This document shows positions 1 through 9,286 of a DNA stretch of 64,000 bases, piece by piece. The DNA is from Paludibacter sp. (GTDB lineage Bacteria > Bacteroidota > Bacteroidia > Bacteroidales > Paludibacteraceae), in assembly GCA_028690665.1 (NCBI GenBank), contig JAQVAV010000004.1, positions 1 to 64,000 on the forward strand. Reading direction: 5' to 3'. Positions within the stretch are counted from its first letter, which is position 1; every line of letters starts with the position of its first letter. The notes under the pieces were generated by a model. It was not told the DNA's origin. It ran no database searches and saw nothing but the letters and a program-made list of their open reading frames with translations. Made by a program: the position numbers and the translations under genes.

Positions 1-24
1 GTAATAAATAATAGTTAAAAACAA

Positions 25-60
25 GGGACTAAAACGGTTTTTCGTCCCTCTTTTAGTCCC
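25..60. terminator. Inverted repeat, possible terminator
   Basis: A 10-bp perfect inverted repeat (gggactaaaa at 25-34, ttttagtccc at 51-60) encloses a 16-nt loop. It lies 36 bases past the 3' end of the minus-strand tRNA-Ala, so it may end that transcript, or a plus-strand transcript arriving from outside the window. No long T-run follows on either side, so function is uncertain. Confidence 0.45.
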
Positions 61-96
61 TTTCTAATGTAAGTCATTGAAATTCAATCTATATTG

Positions 97-170
97 TGGA
101 GATTACCGGACTCGAACCGGTCACCTCAACACTGCCAGTGTTGCGCTCTAGCCAGATGAGCTAAACCCCC
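97..170 (-). tRNA. tRNA-Ala (anticodon GGC)
   Basis: The minus strand folds as a 74-nt cloverleaf: a 7-bp acceptor stem with two G-U pairs, D-stem GCTC/GAGC, anticodon stem CAACA/TGTTG around loop CTGGCAG (anticodon GGC, complement of 134-136), and T-stem ACCGG/CCGGT with loop TTCGAGT. The discriminator is A. CCA is not fully encoded, as in the other tRNAs here. It reads GCC/GCU alanine codons. Confidence 0.95.
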
Positions 171-195
171 GAATTTTGATTTTGAAATTGCGCTG

Positions 196-203
196 CAAAG
201 ATA
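196..203 (-). promoter_or_regulatory. -7 element of tRNA-Ala promoter
   Basis: The minus strand reads TATCTTTG, an exact match to the Bacteroidota sigma-A -7 consensus TAnnTTTG, 26 bases upstream of the tRNA 5' end. No convincing -33 TTTG is found at the right distance. Confidence 0.5.
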
Positions 204-333
204 AGGAACTTTTAGAAATAATAATTACATTTGTTTATAAAATCTGAGAATTTACGATAAGCAACACTAATGAGCTTTTCATTTAGCTACAATTTTATAT
301 TAACAATCAAATAAAAATACGAATTTTATACTC

Positions 334-639
334 ATGCTTATATTCAACACAACTTATAAAGTAGAAACAGATAGTTATGCACAATGGCTCAAATGGGTCA
401 ATACATTCCATATTCCTTTTATGCTTGAATCCGGAGAATTTTCAAAACCTCAGCTTGCCAAAGTTATTGGGAGCGAAGATGACGGAGGAAGTTCTTTTTC
501 GCTGCAATTTCATATAAAGGACATGGATACGCTCATGAACTGGCATCGTAACCATGTCGAAGACTTTCAGCAAAAATGTGCCGTTGAATTTGGAAACAAA
601 GTAATTTTTTTTTCAACCGTCCTTGAAATCATCGATTGA
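334..639 (+). CDS. DUF4286 family protein
   Basis: A 101-residue protein resembling DUF4286, a small Bacteroidota family of unknown biochemical function, seen in the N-terminal beta-strand pattern and the WLKWVN...HIPxML segment followed by a C-terminal half ending [10 protein letters not shown]. There is no signal peptide or membrane segment, so it is probably cytoplasmic. Its TGA stop shares a base with the ATG of ruvC (TGATG), so the two are probably translationally coupled and co-transcribed. This suggests, but does not show, a link to DNA repair. Family call moderately sure; function unknown. Confidence 0.75.
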   Translation: MLIFNTTYKVETDSYAQWLKWVNTFHIPFMLESGEFSKPQLAKVIGSEDDGGSSFSLQFHIKDMDTLMNWHRNHVEDFQQKCAVEFGNKVIFFSTVLEIID

Positions 640-1196
640 TGCAAAAGGAAACAATCATACTTGGTATCGACCCCGGAACAACTGTCATGGGTTACGGCTT
701 GCTTAAAGTTACAGGCAGCAAAACTGAACTTATGGTCATGGGCGTGCTCGAACTGAAAAAATATTCTGACCATTATCTCAAGCTTCAAAAAATTTTTTCA
801 CGGACATTGTCTTTAATCGATGAATTTCATCCTGATTTTATGGCCATTGAAGCTCCCTTTTTCGGAAAAAACGTTCAATCGATGCTAAAACTCGGACGTG
901 CACAGGGAGTTGCCATGTCGGCAGCATTATATCGCGACATTCCGATTACAGAATATGCCCCGCTTAAAATCAAAATGGCCATTACCGGAAACGGAAACGC
1001 TTCCAAAGAACAGGTTGCCGACATGCTTCGCCGGTTTTTAAAAATTCCTCAGGAAAAAATGCTGCCGCAACTTGATGCAACCGACGGACTTGCTGCGGCC
1101 TATTGTCACTTTCTCCAAATGGGGAAACCGGAAACCGAAAAAGCCTATAAAAGTTGGAAAGATTTTATTGCCAAGAACCCCGAAAGGACGAAATAA
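639..1196 (+). CDS. ruvC: Holliday junction endodeoxyribonuclease RuvC
   Basis: This 185-residue protein matches RuvC, the dimeric RNase H-fold nuclease that resolves Holliday junctions with RuvAB. The acidic catalytic residues are visible: D11 in GIDPGT, E71 in [10 protein letters not shown], and D146 and D149 in [14 protein letters not shown]. Length is normal (E. coli 173). The reading frame extends one codon upstream to a TTG, but the ATG at 639, overlapping the stop of the DUF4286 gene by one base, is the better start. ruvA and ruvB are not in the window. Confidence 0.95.
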   Translation: MQKETIILGIDPGTTVMGYGLLKVTGSKTELMVMGVLELKKYSDHYLKLQKIFSRTLSLIDEFHPDFMAIEAPFFGKNVQSMLKLGRAQGVAMSAALYRDIPITEYAPLKIKMAITGNGNASKEQVADMLRRFLKIPQEKMLPQLDATDGLAAAYCHFLQMGKPETEKAYKSWKDFIAKNPERTK

Positions 1197-1265
1197 CAAT
1201 ACAATTCGCAGTATGCTGACAAATCAGAAAATTTACTATTTTTGAATTTCACCAACAACTACAGT

Positions 1266-2330
1266 ATGTTTAAAATTCTTTCTATCAATCCCGGCTCCAC
1301 TTCTACAAAAATAGCAGTTTACGAAGATGAAGATCTGCAATATCTTCATACAATTCGTCACAGCTATGAAGAGCTGGCTCAGTTTAATGATATTTTCGAT
1401 CAGTATGAGTTTCGGAAAAGAATCATTCTGAAAAAGCTAAAAGATGACGAGGTTGATCTGGAAGAAATATCAATAGTGGTTGGTCGCGGAGGTTTATTGC
1501 GCCCTCTGACATCCGGCGTCTACGAGGTAAACGACCGGATGATTACGGATTTGAAACAACAAATCGGAGGCCACCATGCCAGTAATCTGGGAGCAGTGCT
1601 CGCTTCCGAAATAGCCGGTCATATTCCAGACTGTAAAGCTTATATCACCGATCCTGTTGTAGTAGACGAACTACAGGAAGTAGCCCGTATTAGCGGATTG
1701 CCCCAGTTTCCGCGCCGTTCTACATTCCACGCACTCAACCACAAGGCTGTTGGCCGGAAATATGCACAAACTATCGGTACAAACTACGAAAAGCTCAACC
1801 TTGTTATTGCACACATGGGCGGTGGCATATCGGTAGCGGCACACCGTTTGGGAAAAGTTATCGACACAAACCAGGCATTGGATGGCTTTGGCCCGTTTTC
1901 GCCCGAACGAGCAGGAACAATGGATGCCGGAGCGCTCATCAAACTTTGTTTTGAAGGGAAATACAGTTTAGACGAAATTCAAAAAATGCTTGTCGGAAAA
2001 GGCGGATTAGTTGCCCATCTTGGTACAAACGATGTAAAAGAAATTTTACATTCGATTCAAAACGGAGATGAACATGCCCGTCTGATAATTGAAGCCATGG
2101 CTTATAATGTCGGAAAAGAGATTGCCGCTATGCTGGCTGTTCTTGAAGGAAATGTCGATGCTGTAATACTCACTGGTGGAATTGCACATAGTGTATTTGT
2201 CGTCAATTATATCAAAAAAATGATTGCTCCAATGGCTCATTTAGTTGTTTACCCTGGGGAAGACGAAATGGCAGCTTTAGCCCTTGCCGGATTACGTGTT
2301 TTGCGTGGAGAAAAGGCCAGAATATATTGA
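1266..2330 (+). CDS. buk: Butyrate kinase (acetate/butyrate kinase family)
   Basis: This 354-residue protein belongs to the ASKHA acetokinase family. It starts MFKILSINPGSTSTK, whose NPGSTSTK loop (residues 8-15) binds phosphate. A mid-protein AHMGGGISVAAH segment and a C-terminal LTGGIAHS segment are typical of butyrate kinases rather than acetate kinase. It interconverts acyl phosphate plus ADP with the acid plus ATP, the final ATP-yielding step of butyrate or branched-chain acid formation. The start is the ATG at 1266; eight further codons open to a TTG at 1242 add nothing conserved. A TATTTTTG at 1237-1244 could be its -7 box. Phosphotransbutyrylase (ptb), the usual neighbour, is absent here. 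Confidence 0.92.
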   Translation: MFKILSINPGSTSTKIAVYEDEDLQYLHTIRHSYEELAQFNDIFDQYEFRKRIILKKLKDDEVDLEEISIVVGRGGLLRPLTSGVYEVNDRMITDLKQQIGGHHASNLGAVLASEIAGHIPDCKAYITDPVVVDELQEVARISGLPQFPRRSTFHALNHKAVGRKYAQTIGTNYEKLNLVIAHMGGGISVAAHRLGKVIDTNQALDGFGPFSPERAGTMDAGALIKLCFEGKYSLDEIQKMLVGKGGLVAHLGTNDVKEILHSIQNGDEHARLIIEAMAYNVGKEIAAMLAVLEGNVDAVILTGGIAHSVFVVNYIKKMIAPMAHLVVYPGEDEMAALALAGLRVLRGEKARIY

Positions 2331-2443
2331 GTTTTTTATTGGGGATTCAGGATTAAAGTTTATCGGTTTATAAAATTGACTTTCAACTATAGATTTTTGA
2401 TACATTACTACATAAACCGTTTTATGTCTGATACATACACAAA

Positions 2444-3022
2444 TCAATTCTCAATCCTTTTACGTTTAACAATTTTTTCTTCCCAAAAAATCCACATAGC
2501 AAATATCACCGCGTAGAACACATATTTAAAAAAATAAACATGAAAAAACTCAAATGACTCCGGATGATTTTCAATAATGGCCACAATAGCTGAAATCCGA
2601 AAAATATTGAAAAAATAAATCACAATTAGCCCCAGTGGCATAAACCATAATTTATGGATGAAGTATCCTTTATAAAAAAAGATAATACACAAAAATATAA
2701 ATGCCTGTTTTATCGGCGTACACGACCAGACGATTCTTACAGCCACCCCGTTATCATATTTCAGTATATTGTGGCTTAACCAATGTACTCCGGAACCCAT
2801 AAAATGAAGAAATGCATACGTTTTAGAGGTTACATCATTTGCCACGATATTAAACTGAGATGTCAGGTTTATTCCCAGAAAAGAAACGATGTTATCAGTC
2901 TCGTCTCCGCTAATCGTAAGCTTCCAAAAAATATTTGCGAGAAATAGTACTACAAAAAAGTGAATCATTCCTTTGTAGGGCATAAATCTTTCAGGTAAAA
3001 CAAATTTAGGTATCTTTATCAT
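2444..3022 (-). CDS. Exosortase/archaeosortase family protein
   Basis: A 192-residue integral membrane protein with about five to six hydrophobic helices. The exosortase catalytic pattern is recognisable: a Cys in WSCTPIKQ, an Arg in NIFRISAI and a His in FEFFHVYFF, matching the Cys-Arg-His triad of these membrane transpeptidases, which cleave C-terminal sorting signals (PEP-CTERM-type in other bacteria). It lies 6 bases downstream of tsaD on the same strand, so it is probably in one transcript. It resembles the short single-domain exosortases of Bacteroidota (XrtF-like). No exosortase substrate tail or exopolysaccharide cluster is visible nearby. Family call fairly sure; substrate unknown. 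Confidence 0.78.
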   Translation of the reverse strand: MIKIPKFVLPERFMPYKGMIHFFVVLFLANIFWKLTISGDETDNIVSFLGINLTSQFNIVANDVTSKTYAFLHFMGSGVHWLSHNILKYDNGVAVRIVWSCTPIKQAFIFLCIIFFYKGYFIHKLWFMPLGLIVIYFFNIFRISAIVAIIENHPESFEFFHVYFFKYVFYAVIFAMWIFWEEKIVKRKRIEN

Positions 3023-3028
3023 TGTATA

Positions 3029-4057
3029 TTAAAACTTTGCCGAGACTCGTGCATAAGGAGCATCTCCAAGTCCGCAAAAATCATTATCCTGATATTTAAA
3101 ATATCCTGTAATAGCAATCATAGCCGCATTATCCGTGGTAAACGAAAATGGAGGAATGTACACCTGCCAACCATACCGACGGGCATGATCAAGGAAAGCT
3201 TCCCTGAGAGCCGAGTTGGCTGAAACTCCTCCGGCAACTGCCACCTGTTTAATTTTCAAATCTTTGGCAGCCTTACGAAGTTTAGCCATTAAAACATCTA
3301 CAACCGTAGCCTGAATAGATGCACTGAGATCATTGATGTTTTCCTTCACAAAATCAGGATTTTCTTTAACTCTATCTCTCAACATGTAAAGAAAAGATGT
3401 TTTCAGTCCGCTAAAACTGTAATTATAATCCGGAATCTGAGGTTTATTAAACACAAATGCCTTTGGATTTCCATCTTTCGCTAATTTATCAATAAACGGC
3501 CCTCCCGGATAAGGCAGCCCCATTACCTTGGCACATTTATCGAACGCTTCGCCGGCGGCATCGTCAATTGTCTGCCCAATAATTTCCATATCTTTATAAG
3601 AACGGACAAGAATAATTTGTGAATTACCGCCCGAAACCAACAAACAGAGAAACGGAAATTCAGGCTGCTTTTCATCGGGTTTGCCTTCACTCACAAAATG
3701 GGCCAATACGTGTGCCTGCAAATGATTGACATCAATCAACGGAATATCAAGCGCCTGTGCAAAACCTTTGGCAAACGATGTTCCCACAAGCAATGAACCT
3801 AACAAACCCGGTCCCCGCGTAAACGCAATGGCACTCAACTCTTTTTTGGATATGCCGGCCTGTTTCAGAGCTTCGTGAACTACCGGTATGATATTTTGCT
3901 GATGCGCGCGCGAAGCCAGTTCCGGAACAACTCCCCCATAAGCGGCATGTATGGCCTGACTGGCTATTACATTTGACAACATTACACCATTACGAATAAC
4001 TGCTGCCGACGTATCGTCGCACGAAGATTCTATCCCCAAAATTGTTATCGGATTCAT
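3029..4057 (-). CDS. tsaD: tRNA N6-adenosine threonylcarbamoyltransferase TsaD
   Basis: This 342-residue Kae1/TsaD protein transfers the threonylcarbamoyl group from TC-AMP to A37 of ANN-decoding tRNAs, with TsaB and TsaE as partners. The N-terminal GIESSCDDTS motif, a NHLQAH metal-binding segment, LLVSGGNSQI, and the AVAGGVSANSALR and TDNAAMIA segments are all present. Length fits the family. The ATG at 4057 is preferred over the TTG codon directly before it. It is divergent from tamB and heads a probable tsaD-exosortase transcript. An essential gene in most bacteria. Confidence 0.96.
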   Translation of the reverse strand: MNPITILGIESSCDDTSAAVIRNGVMLSNVIASQAIHAAYGGVVPELASRAHQQNIIPVVHEALKQAGISKKELSAIAFTRGPGLLGSLLVGTSFAKGFAQALDIPLIDVNHLQAHVLAHFVSEGKPDEKQPEFPFLCLLVSGGNSQIILVRSYKDMEIIGQTIDDAAGEAFDKCAKVMGLPYPGGPFIDKLAKDGNPKAFVFNKPQIPDYNYSFSGLKTSFLYMLRDRVKENPDFVKENINDLSASIQATVVDVLMAKLRKAAKDLKIKQVAVAGGVSANSALREAFLDHARRYGWQVYIPPFSFTTDNAAMIAITGYFKYQDNDFCGLGDAPYARVSAKF

Positions 4058-4147
4058 CAAAAAAAACGGAATGAAAATTGTTTACCAAAAAACGTTTAAA
4101 AACAGAAACTCTTTTAAAGAAATTTGCCTTATCTAAAGGAGTTTTTA

Positions 4148-4179
4148 TTGCAAAGTATACTTATTATTAATTACTTTTG
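4148..4179 (+). promoter_or_regulatory. Bacteroidota-type promoter of tamB
   Basis: TTG (4148-4150), 21 bases, then TACTTTTG (4172-4179) fits the -33/-7 consensus TTTG-N19-21-TAnnTTTG. Transcription should begin at about 4184-4188, essentially at the tamB ATG (4187), which implies a leaderless or nearly leaderless mRNA. Confidence 0.65.
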
Positions 4180-4186
4180 CGAAATA

Positions 4187-7100
4187 ATGGCCAAAGTTAT
4201 AAAAAAAATAGCTAAAATACTTGAAATCATTGTTGGCAGTATTCTTATAATACTTGCAACAATACCAATTTTGTTGCAAAGCAGCTTAGTGCAAAACGCA
4301 CTTATCCATGCAGCGGCAAAAGAATTTTCATCTGTTTTAAACACAAAGGTCACTATCAATTCGGTGGATTACCGTTTGTTCAACAGCATACAGTTTCGCG
4401 GTGTTTACGTTGAAGACCAGTCACAGGACACTTTGCTGTTTGCCGACAAAACGGATGCCGATTTCAGCTTCAAAGAGTTGTTTCACGGTAAAGTTATTTT
4501 TACAGGTATTGAGTTTGACAAGTTCCAAGGCAACATAAAAGCCGATACCCTCGGACATACAAACTTTGACTTTATCATTAAAGCGCTCAAATCGAAAAAT
4601 CAAAAGAGCAAAACAAATATCCTCTACAGAATCAATATCTTAAAATTTACAGATTCTGCATTAAATTTTCAAAAACAAAACGGAAAAAGCCCCAAGATAC
4701 CGGGCACATTCAATCCCGACAGCATATTTGTATACGATCTTAACGCAGAACTTTCGCTGAATATCTTTCAAAATGACACTTTGAACGCTGCCATAAAATC
4801 GATGAGCTTAAAGGAAAAATCGGGACTTGAAGTTTCAAACTTATGCACATCGATTGCAGGTTCGAAAAACGGAGCACGGATTCAGTTTGTAGAACTTTCA
4901 ATGCCTGAATCAAAAATAAATTTAGATAATATAGATTTAAACTACGACAGTTTAGCCGATTTAAAAAACTTCGCCCGTAAAGTAAAATGCTCAGTTCCCA
5001 TTCAGGAATCGTATGTTTCCCTGAACGACTTGTCCTCATTCGTTCCCGGATTTAAAAACCAACACAAAACAATCAGCTTTACCGGAAAATTTTCCGGTCT
5101 GATGTCAAGTCTCCATCTACACGATTTGGAAGTGAAATACGGAAAAACGGTTCAATTCAATGCCGACATTGATTTAAGCGGACTTCCCGATATTGAAGAA
5201 ACATTCGTGTATGCACAAATCAATCAATTAAAAGCGGACAAAAACGATATTCAGGATTTAGTCGCAGCTATACGGAACAAACCTTTTATTTTACCCAAAG
5301 AACTTAACCAACTCGGTATTATGGGATATAAAGGGAATATATCCGGTTTTTTCAGCAATCTAGTTGCATACGGAAATTTGACAACAAACGTTGGAAGTGT
5401 GTCTACCGATATTTTGCTTCAGTTTGAAAATATGCTGAGAGACCTGACTTATAACGGAACTATAAAGTCTTCAACTTTTCAGTTAGGAAAATTATTATCC
5501 AATAAAAAGTTTGGTAAAGTAGCATTCAACATAAATACGAACGGATCAAAAAAATACGGAGCCGACCTTAAAGGAAAATTAAAAGCTAAAATTGTAGAAT
5601 TCAACTTTAATAATTACAATTACAAAGATGTAAATTTTGATGGTAAATATGACGGAACAGGTTTCGACGGTGAAATAAAATTAGCGGATGAGAATATCAA
5701 TGCCAACTTTAAAGGAATTATCGACCTGACGAAAAAACTACCGTTTTTTGACTTCGACCTGAAAATGAAAAATTTGAACCTTTATGCTTTACATCTTATA
5801 AAAAACTACGAAGGTGCAACTTTAGCTTTCAATGGGAAAACGAATATGACCGGAAATTCATTGGACAACATCAATGGATTTATGAAATTCGACAGTATCA
5901 CTTTTACCAACAAAAATAAGACCTTCAATGCAGAGAATCTTGAGTTTAACAGCAGAACGAAAAAAAACTTCACTGCTGTAAACATAAGTTCGGATATTTT
6001 GAATGGATCTGTTACCGGCAACTTCAATTACAGTACAATTGGAAAAACAGTCAATAACATTATCCTGCATTACCTGCCATCCATGGTCATTAAATCACTG
6101 GCTGACAGCAATATAAAAAACCGCATTGATTTTAACCTGAAATTATCGAATACCAAAGACCTTACCGATGTACTGGAACTGCCTTATGAAATTAATGGCA
6201 TGACAAGTTTAAAAGGAACTATTGACGAAGAAGCCAACAAAATAGACATCAACGGGAAAATCGATAAGATAGAAACCACTAAACAAAGTATTGAAAATAT
6301 CACCTTAGATATTCAAAATATCAAACAGGAATTAAAGCTCACTACCCGTGCCCAGTTAGTAACCAAAGGAGGCACAACATTAATGTACCTGTTGGCTGCT
6401 GCTGCTAATGATTCTGTTTCTACTCAACTCGGTTGGCAAAATACGGCAGCAATAACCAACGCCGGAGAGTTTCAGACTGTTACAAAATTCAGAAAGGTAG
6501 ATGGAAAAACAGCCGCAAGTATGGCTATATTGCCAACACAGGTTATTATTGCAGACTCCATCTGGGATATCCGACGGGCTAATATTGAACTCAATCCGGA
6601 TAGTACTGTTGATGTGCGCAATTTCAGTTTCGAAAATCAAAATCAATATATTCATATTAACGGAAGGATGTCTAAAAGCAGAAAAGACAGTCTTAATTTG
6701 ACTATGAATCATCTTAATCTTGATTACATTATGGGATTGCTCCGGTTAAGAGGTATCAGCATTGGCGGTATCGTTACAGGAAATGCAACTTTCTACGGAA
6801 TGCTTGGGAAACCGGTATTCGGTTCTAATCTGAAAATTCAGGATGTTTCGCTAAACGAAAAAATCATTTCAGATGCAGATGTCAACGCGGTCTGGAATAA
6901 TTCAAACCAGACAATACAACTAAACGGACTATTTCATAACGACCGGGACACCATTGCTCTTGCAGAAGGTAACTACTTTCCGTTCTCTGATTCGATCGAT
7001 GTTAATTTCGACACAAAAGGTTTAACCATTTCTTTTTTATCCAGGTACTTTGATGGAGTTGCAAGCAATGTCAATGGTTACGGACAGGGGAATCTCCGTA

Positions 7101-8638
7101 TGTTCGGACCAATGAAACACATTGGATTTGAAGGAGATATATTGGTAAAAAAAGGGCAGGCAATGATTGATGTTCTTAAAACCTCCTATTTTTTCAACGA
7201 TTCTATTCATCTCACACGTCATTCAATCAAGATGAAAAACGTCAAACTGTATGACGAAGATGGCAACCAGGGAACTGTCAATGCAGACATTCAACACGAC
7301 GGTGTTTTCACAAATATGACCTATAATGTGCTTATCAAAGGCAAAAACATTATGGCTCTGAACACACACTCCCAGGATAATGAATACTTTTTTGGTAAGG
7401 CTTATGTAACCGGAACTGTGGCCATAACCGGAACTGATAAAGAAGCGGATATCACTATCAATGCTGTCTCTCAACCGAAAACCCGTTGTTACTTGCAGGC
7501 GGGCGGGGCATCGTCTGCTTCTGATAACAGTTTCATCTCATTTATCAATCCGAAATCGAGAAAAGATAAAATCATTGAAGACAAAAAAACGGATCTGAGC
7601 GATTTCAATACAAAAGTTGACATGCAAATATCGGTTACTCCGGAGGCCGAAATGGTCATGCTGATTGACCCGAAAGGTGGCGATGAAATCACAGGGCACG
7701 GGAGTGGAAATCTTCGTGTAAATTTTGATACCTTTTCCGACATAAAACTGTATGGAACATATACTTTCGATGTCGGCTACTACCTGTTTACACTTCAGAC
7801 TGTTATCAAAAAAGAATTTTCGATCGACAAGGGAAGTACAATCACCTGGTCGGGAGATCCGTTTGGGGCTAAAGTAGATCTTCGAGCCATTTACTCGCTT
7901 ACAACTTCGTTGGATAATCTGTTCGACGATAGTGCCGAAGGTACAAATACAGCCAGTGTCCCGGTCAATTGTATTCTGAAATTAACCGACGATTTAATGA
8001 AGCCCAATATTAAATTCGATATTGATTTGCCTCAGAGTGACGAAGGTGTAAAACAGAAATTAAAAAATACCATCAACACAGAAGAAGCAATGAACCGGCA
8101 AATTGCATATCTGATGGTTTTAAATAAATTTTACACTCCCAATAAAAGTACAGGTTGGGACGATACCATGTCGTTCGCAACTTCAACACTGAGTGCCCAA
8201 CTAAACAGCTGGATTCAAAAATCGTTTAATGCCACCAATTTCTCGCTCGGATTCGACTGGCAAAAAACGCAAACACAGGCAGATGAATGGAAAGCCAAAG
8301 TCAATTATCAGTTAAATGACCGGATTATCTTTTATGGAAATCTCGGCTACGTTAATGATAACAGCGCCGCTGCACTAACCAATACCAACGCCAGTAAGTT
8401 TGTTGGAGACTTTGATGTGGAATATCTGCTTACCCAGGCAGGGCAAGTGCGTCTTAAAGCGTATAGCCATACAGTTGACCGTACTCAGCAGGCCATTTAT
8501 CGCGAAGCTAAATCAACTCAGGGAGTTGGTGTAATTTATAAAGAAGAATTTGAATCGGTAGGTGATATGATCAAATATTACTGGCGATTAGTTACTGGTC
8601 AAAAGAAAAAAATAGAAACTCAGCAAAATGAACAATAA
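4187..8638 (+). CDS. tamB: Translocation/assembly module TamB-like protein
   Basis: A 1483-residue envelope protein. An N-terminal membrane anchor (a hydrophobic stretch after KKIAKILEI) precedes about 1100 residues of repeating short beta-strands typical of AsmA/TamB bridge-like proteins, and the C-terminal part (from about residue 1090) matches the DUF490/TamB domain. Such proteins form a hydrophobic groove across the periplasm for outer-membrane lipid transport or protein assembly. The frame could start at a TTG at 4124, but the ATG at 4187, directly behind a consensus promoter, removes a non-conserved 21-residue prefix and puts the anchor at the N-terminus. The stop overlaps the next gene by 11 bases. 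No TamA/BamA-like partner is adjacent. Confidence 0.88.
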   Translation: MAKVIKKIAKILEIIVGSILIILATIPILLQSSLVQNALIHAAAKEFSSVLNTKVTINSVDYRLFNSIQFRGVYVEDQSQDTLLFADKTDADFSFKELFHGKVIFTGIEFDKFQGNIKADTLGHTNFDFIIKALKSKNQKSKTNILYRINILKFTDSALNFQKQNGKSPKIPGTFNPDSIFVYDLNAELSLNIFQNDTLNAAIKSMSLKEKSGLEVSNLCTSIAGSKNGARIQFVELSMPESKINLDNIDLNYDSLADLKNFARKVKCSVPIQESYVSLNDLSSFVPGFKNQHKTISFTGKFSGLMSSLHLHDLEVKYGKTVQFNADIDLSGLPDIEETFVYAQINQLKADKNDIQDLVAAIRNKPFILPKELNQLGIMGYKGNISGFFSNLVAYGNLTTNVGSVSTDILLQFENMLRDLTYNGTIKSSTFQLGKLLSNKKFGKVAFNINTNGSKKYGADLKGKLKAKIVEFNFNNYNYKDVNFDGKYDGTGFDGEIKLADENINANFKGIIDLTKKLPFFDFDLKMKNLNLYALHLIKNYEGATLAFNGKTNMTGNSLDNINGFMKFDSITFTNKNKTFNAENLEFNSRTKKNFTAVNISSDILNGSVTGNFNYSTIGKTVNNIILHYLPSMVIKSLADSNIKNRIDFNLKLSNTKDLTDVLELPYEINGMTSLKGTIDEEANKIDINGKIDKIETTKQSIENITLDIQNIKQELKLTTRAQLVTKGGTTLMYLLAAAANDSVSTQLGWQNTAAITNAGEFQTVTKFRKVDGKTAASMAILPTQVIIADSIWDIRRANIELNPDSTVDVRNFSFENQNQYIHINGRMSKSRKDSLNLTMNHLNLDYIMGLLRLRGISIGGIVTGNATFYGMLGKPVFGSNLKIQDVSLNEKIISDADVNAVWNNSNQTIQLNGLFHNDRDTIALAEGNYFPFSDSIDVNFDTKGLTISFLSRYFDGVASNVNGYGQGNLRMFGPMKHIGFEGDILVKKGQAMIDVLKTSYFFNDSIHLTRHSIKMKNVKLYDEDGNQGTVNADIQHDGVFTNMTYNVLIKGKNIMALNTHSQDNEYFFGKAYVTGTVAITGTDKEADITINAVSQPKTRCYLQAGGASSASDNSFISFINPKSRKDKIIEDKKTDLSDFNTKVDMQISVTPEAEMVMLIDPKGGDEITGHGSGNLRVNFDTFSDIKLYGTYTFDVGYYLFTLQTVIKKEFSIDKGSTITWSGDPFGAKVDLRAIYSLTTSLDNLFDDSAEGTNTASVPVNCILKLTDDLMKPNIKFDIDLPQSDEGVKQKLKNTINTEEAMNRQIAYLMVLNKFYTPNKSTGWDDTMSFATSTLSAQLNSWIQKSFNATNFSLGFDWQKTQTQADEWKAKVNYQLNDRIIFYGNLGYVNDNSAAALTNTNASKFVGDFDVEYLLTQAGQVRLKAYSHTVDRTQQAIYREAKSTQGVGVIYKEEFESVGDMIKYYWRLVTGQKKKIETQQNEQ

Positions 8639-9278
8639 ATTTTTATTATCAATTATTTACATCCTGTTTATCGGGATAAACACAGAGGCAGCAAGCATTC
8701 AACAGCTATTTTTAAATGCTCCCGAAAATATATTTCCATCTCTAACCAAACAACAAAAATTTGAATTGCTCGAATATGGTAAATTAGACAGAAAAGACAG
8801 CATTCTGAATAAGTTCAATAATCATATTTCAGGACTGCAACCTGACACGATAAACAATTCTATTAAATTTCAGGAAAATCCGGTAAGCCGGATACAAATG
8901 CGCCTGTTTACCAACGAGCAGAGCGATAGCTTAATTTGTATGATCCGGACATATACCGGAACAGACAGCATTTCAACAATCACTTTTTATGACACTACAT
9001 TCCGGACAAAAAAAGAACAATTTACATTACCACAAGCTACGGTATGGCTCAAAAAAAATATTCCGGAGGAAGGTAACATAGATGCACAATGGTTTTCCAA
9101 CACGTTAGAAAGTAGCTATGTATCGGCCAGATTCGATAAAAATGGCAATATTATTTTCCACAATCAATTGCTGAATTTTCTAAGTGCTGAAGATAAAAAA
9201 ACAATCTCCCCGTTTTTGAATGACGAAGAAATTGTTTATAAACGTACCGGGTTATCATGGTCGGCCCCCAAAGAATAA
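8628..9278 (+). CDS. DUF3256 family secreted protein
   Basis: A 216-residue protein with an N-terminal signal peptide (hydrophobic core FLLSIIYILFIGI, then TEAAS) and a body resembling DUF3256, a Bacteroidota-restricted family of unknown function: LFLNAPENIFPSLTKQQKFELLEY near the start is the family's typical opening. Its ATG lies inside the last codons of tamB (11-base overlap, different frame), which indicates co-translation and a possible shared role in the periplasm. It ends 8 bases before the convergent hydrogenase operon. No catalytic motif is recognisable. Confidence 0.75.
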   Translation: MNNKFLLSIIYILFIGINTEAASIQQLFLNAPENIFPSLTKQQKFELLEYGKLDRKDSILNKFNNHISGLQPDTINNSIKFQENPVSRIQMRLFTNEQSDSLICMIRTYTGTDSISTITFYDTTFRTKKEQFTLPQATVWLKKNIPEEGNIDAQWFSNTLESSYVSARFDKNGNIIFHNQLLNFLSAEDKKTISPFLNDEEIVYKRTGLSWSAPKE

Positions 9279-9286
9279 AAACAGGT

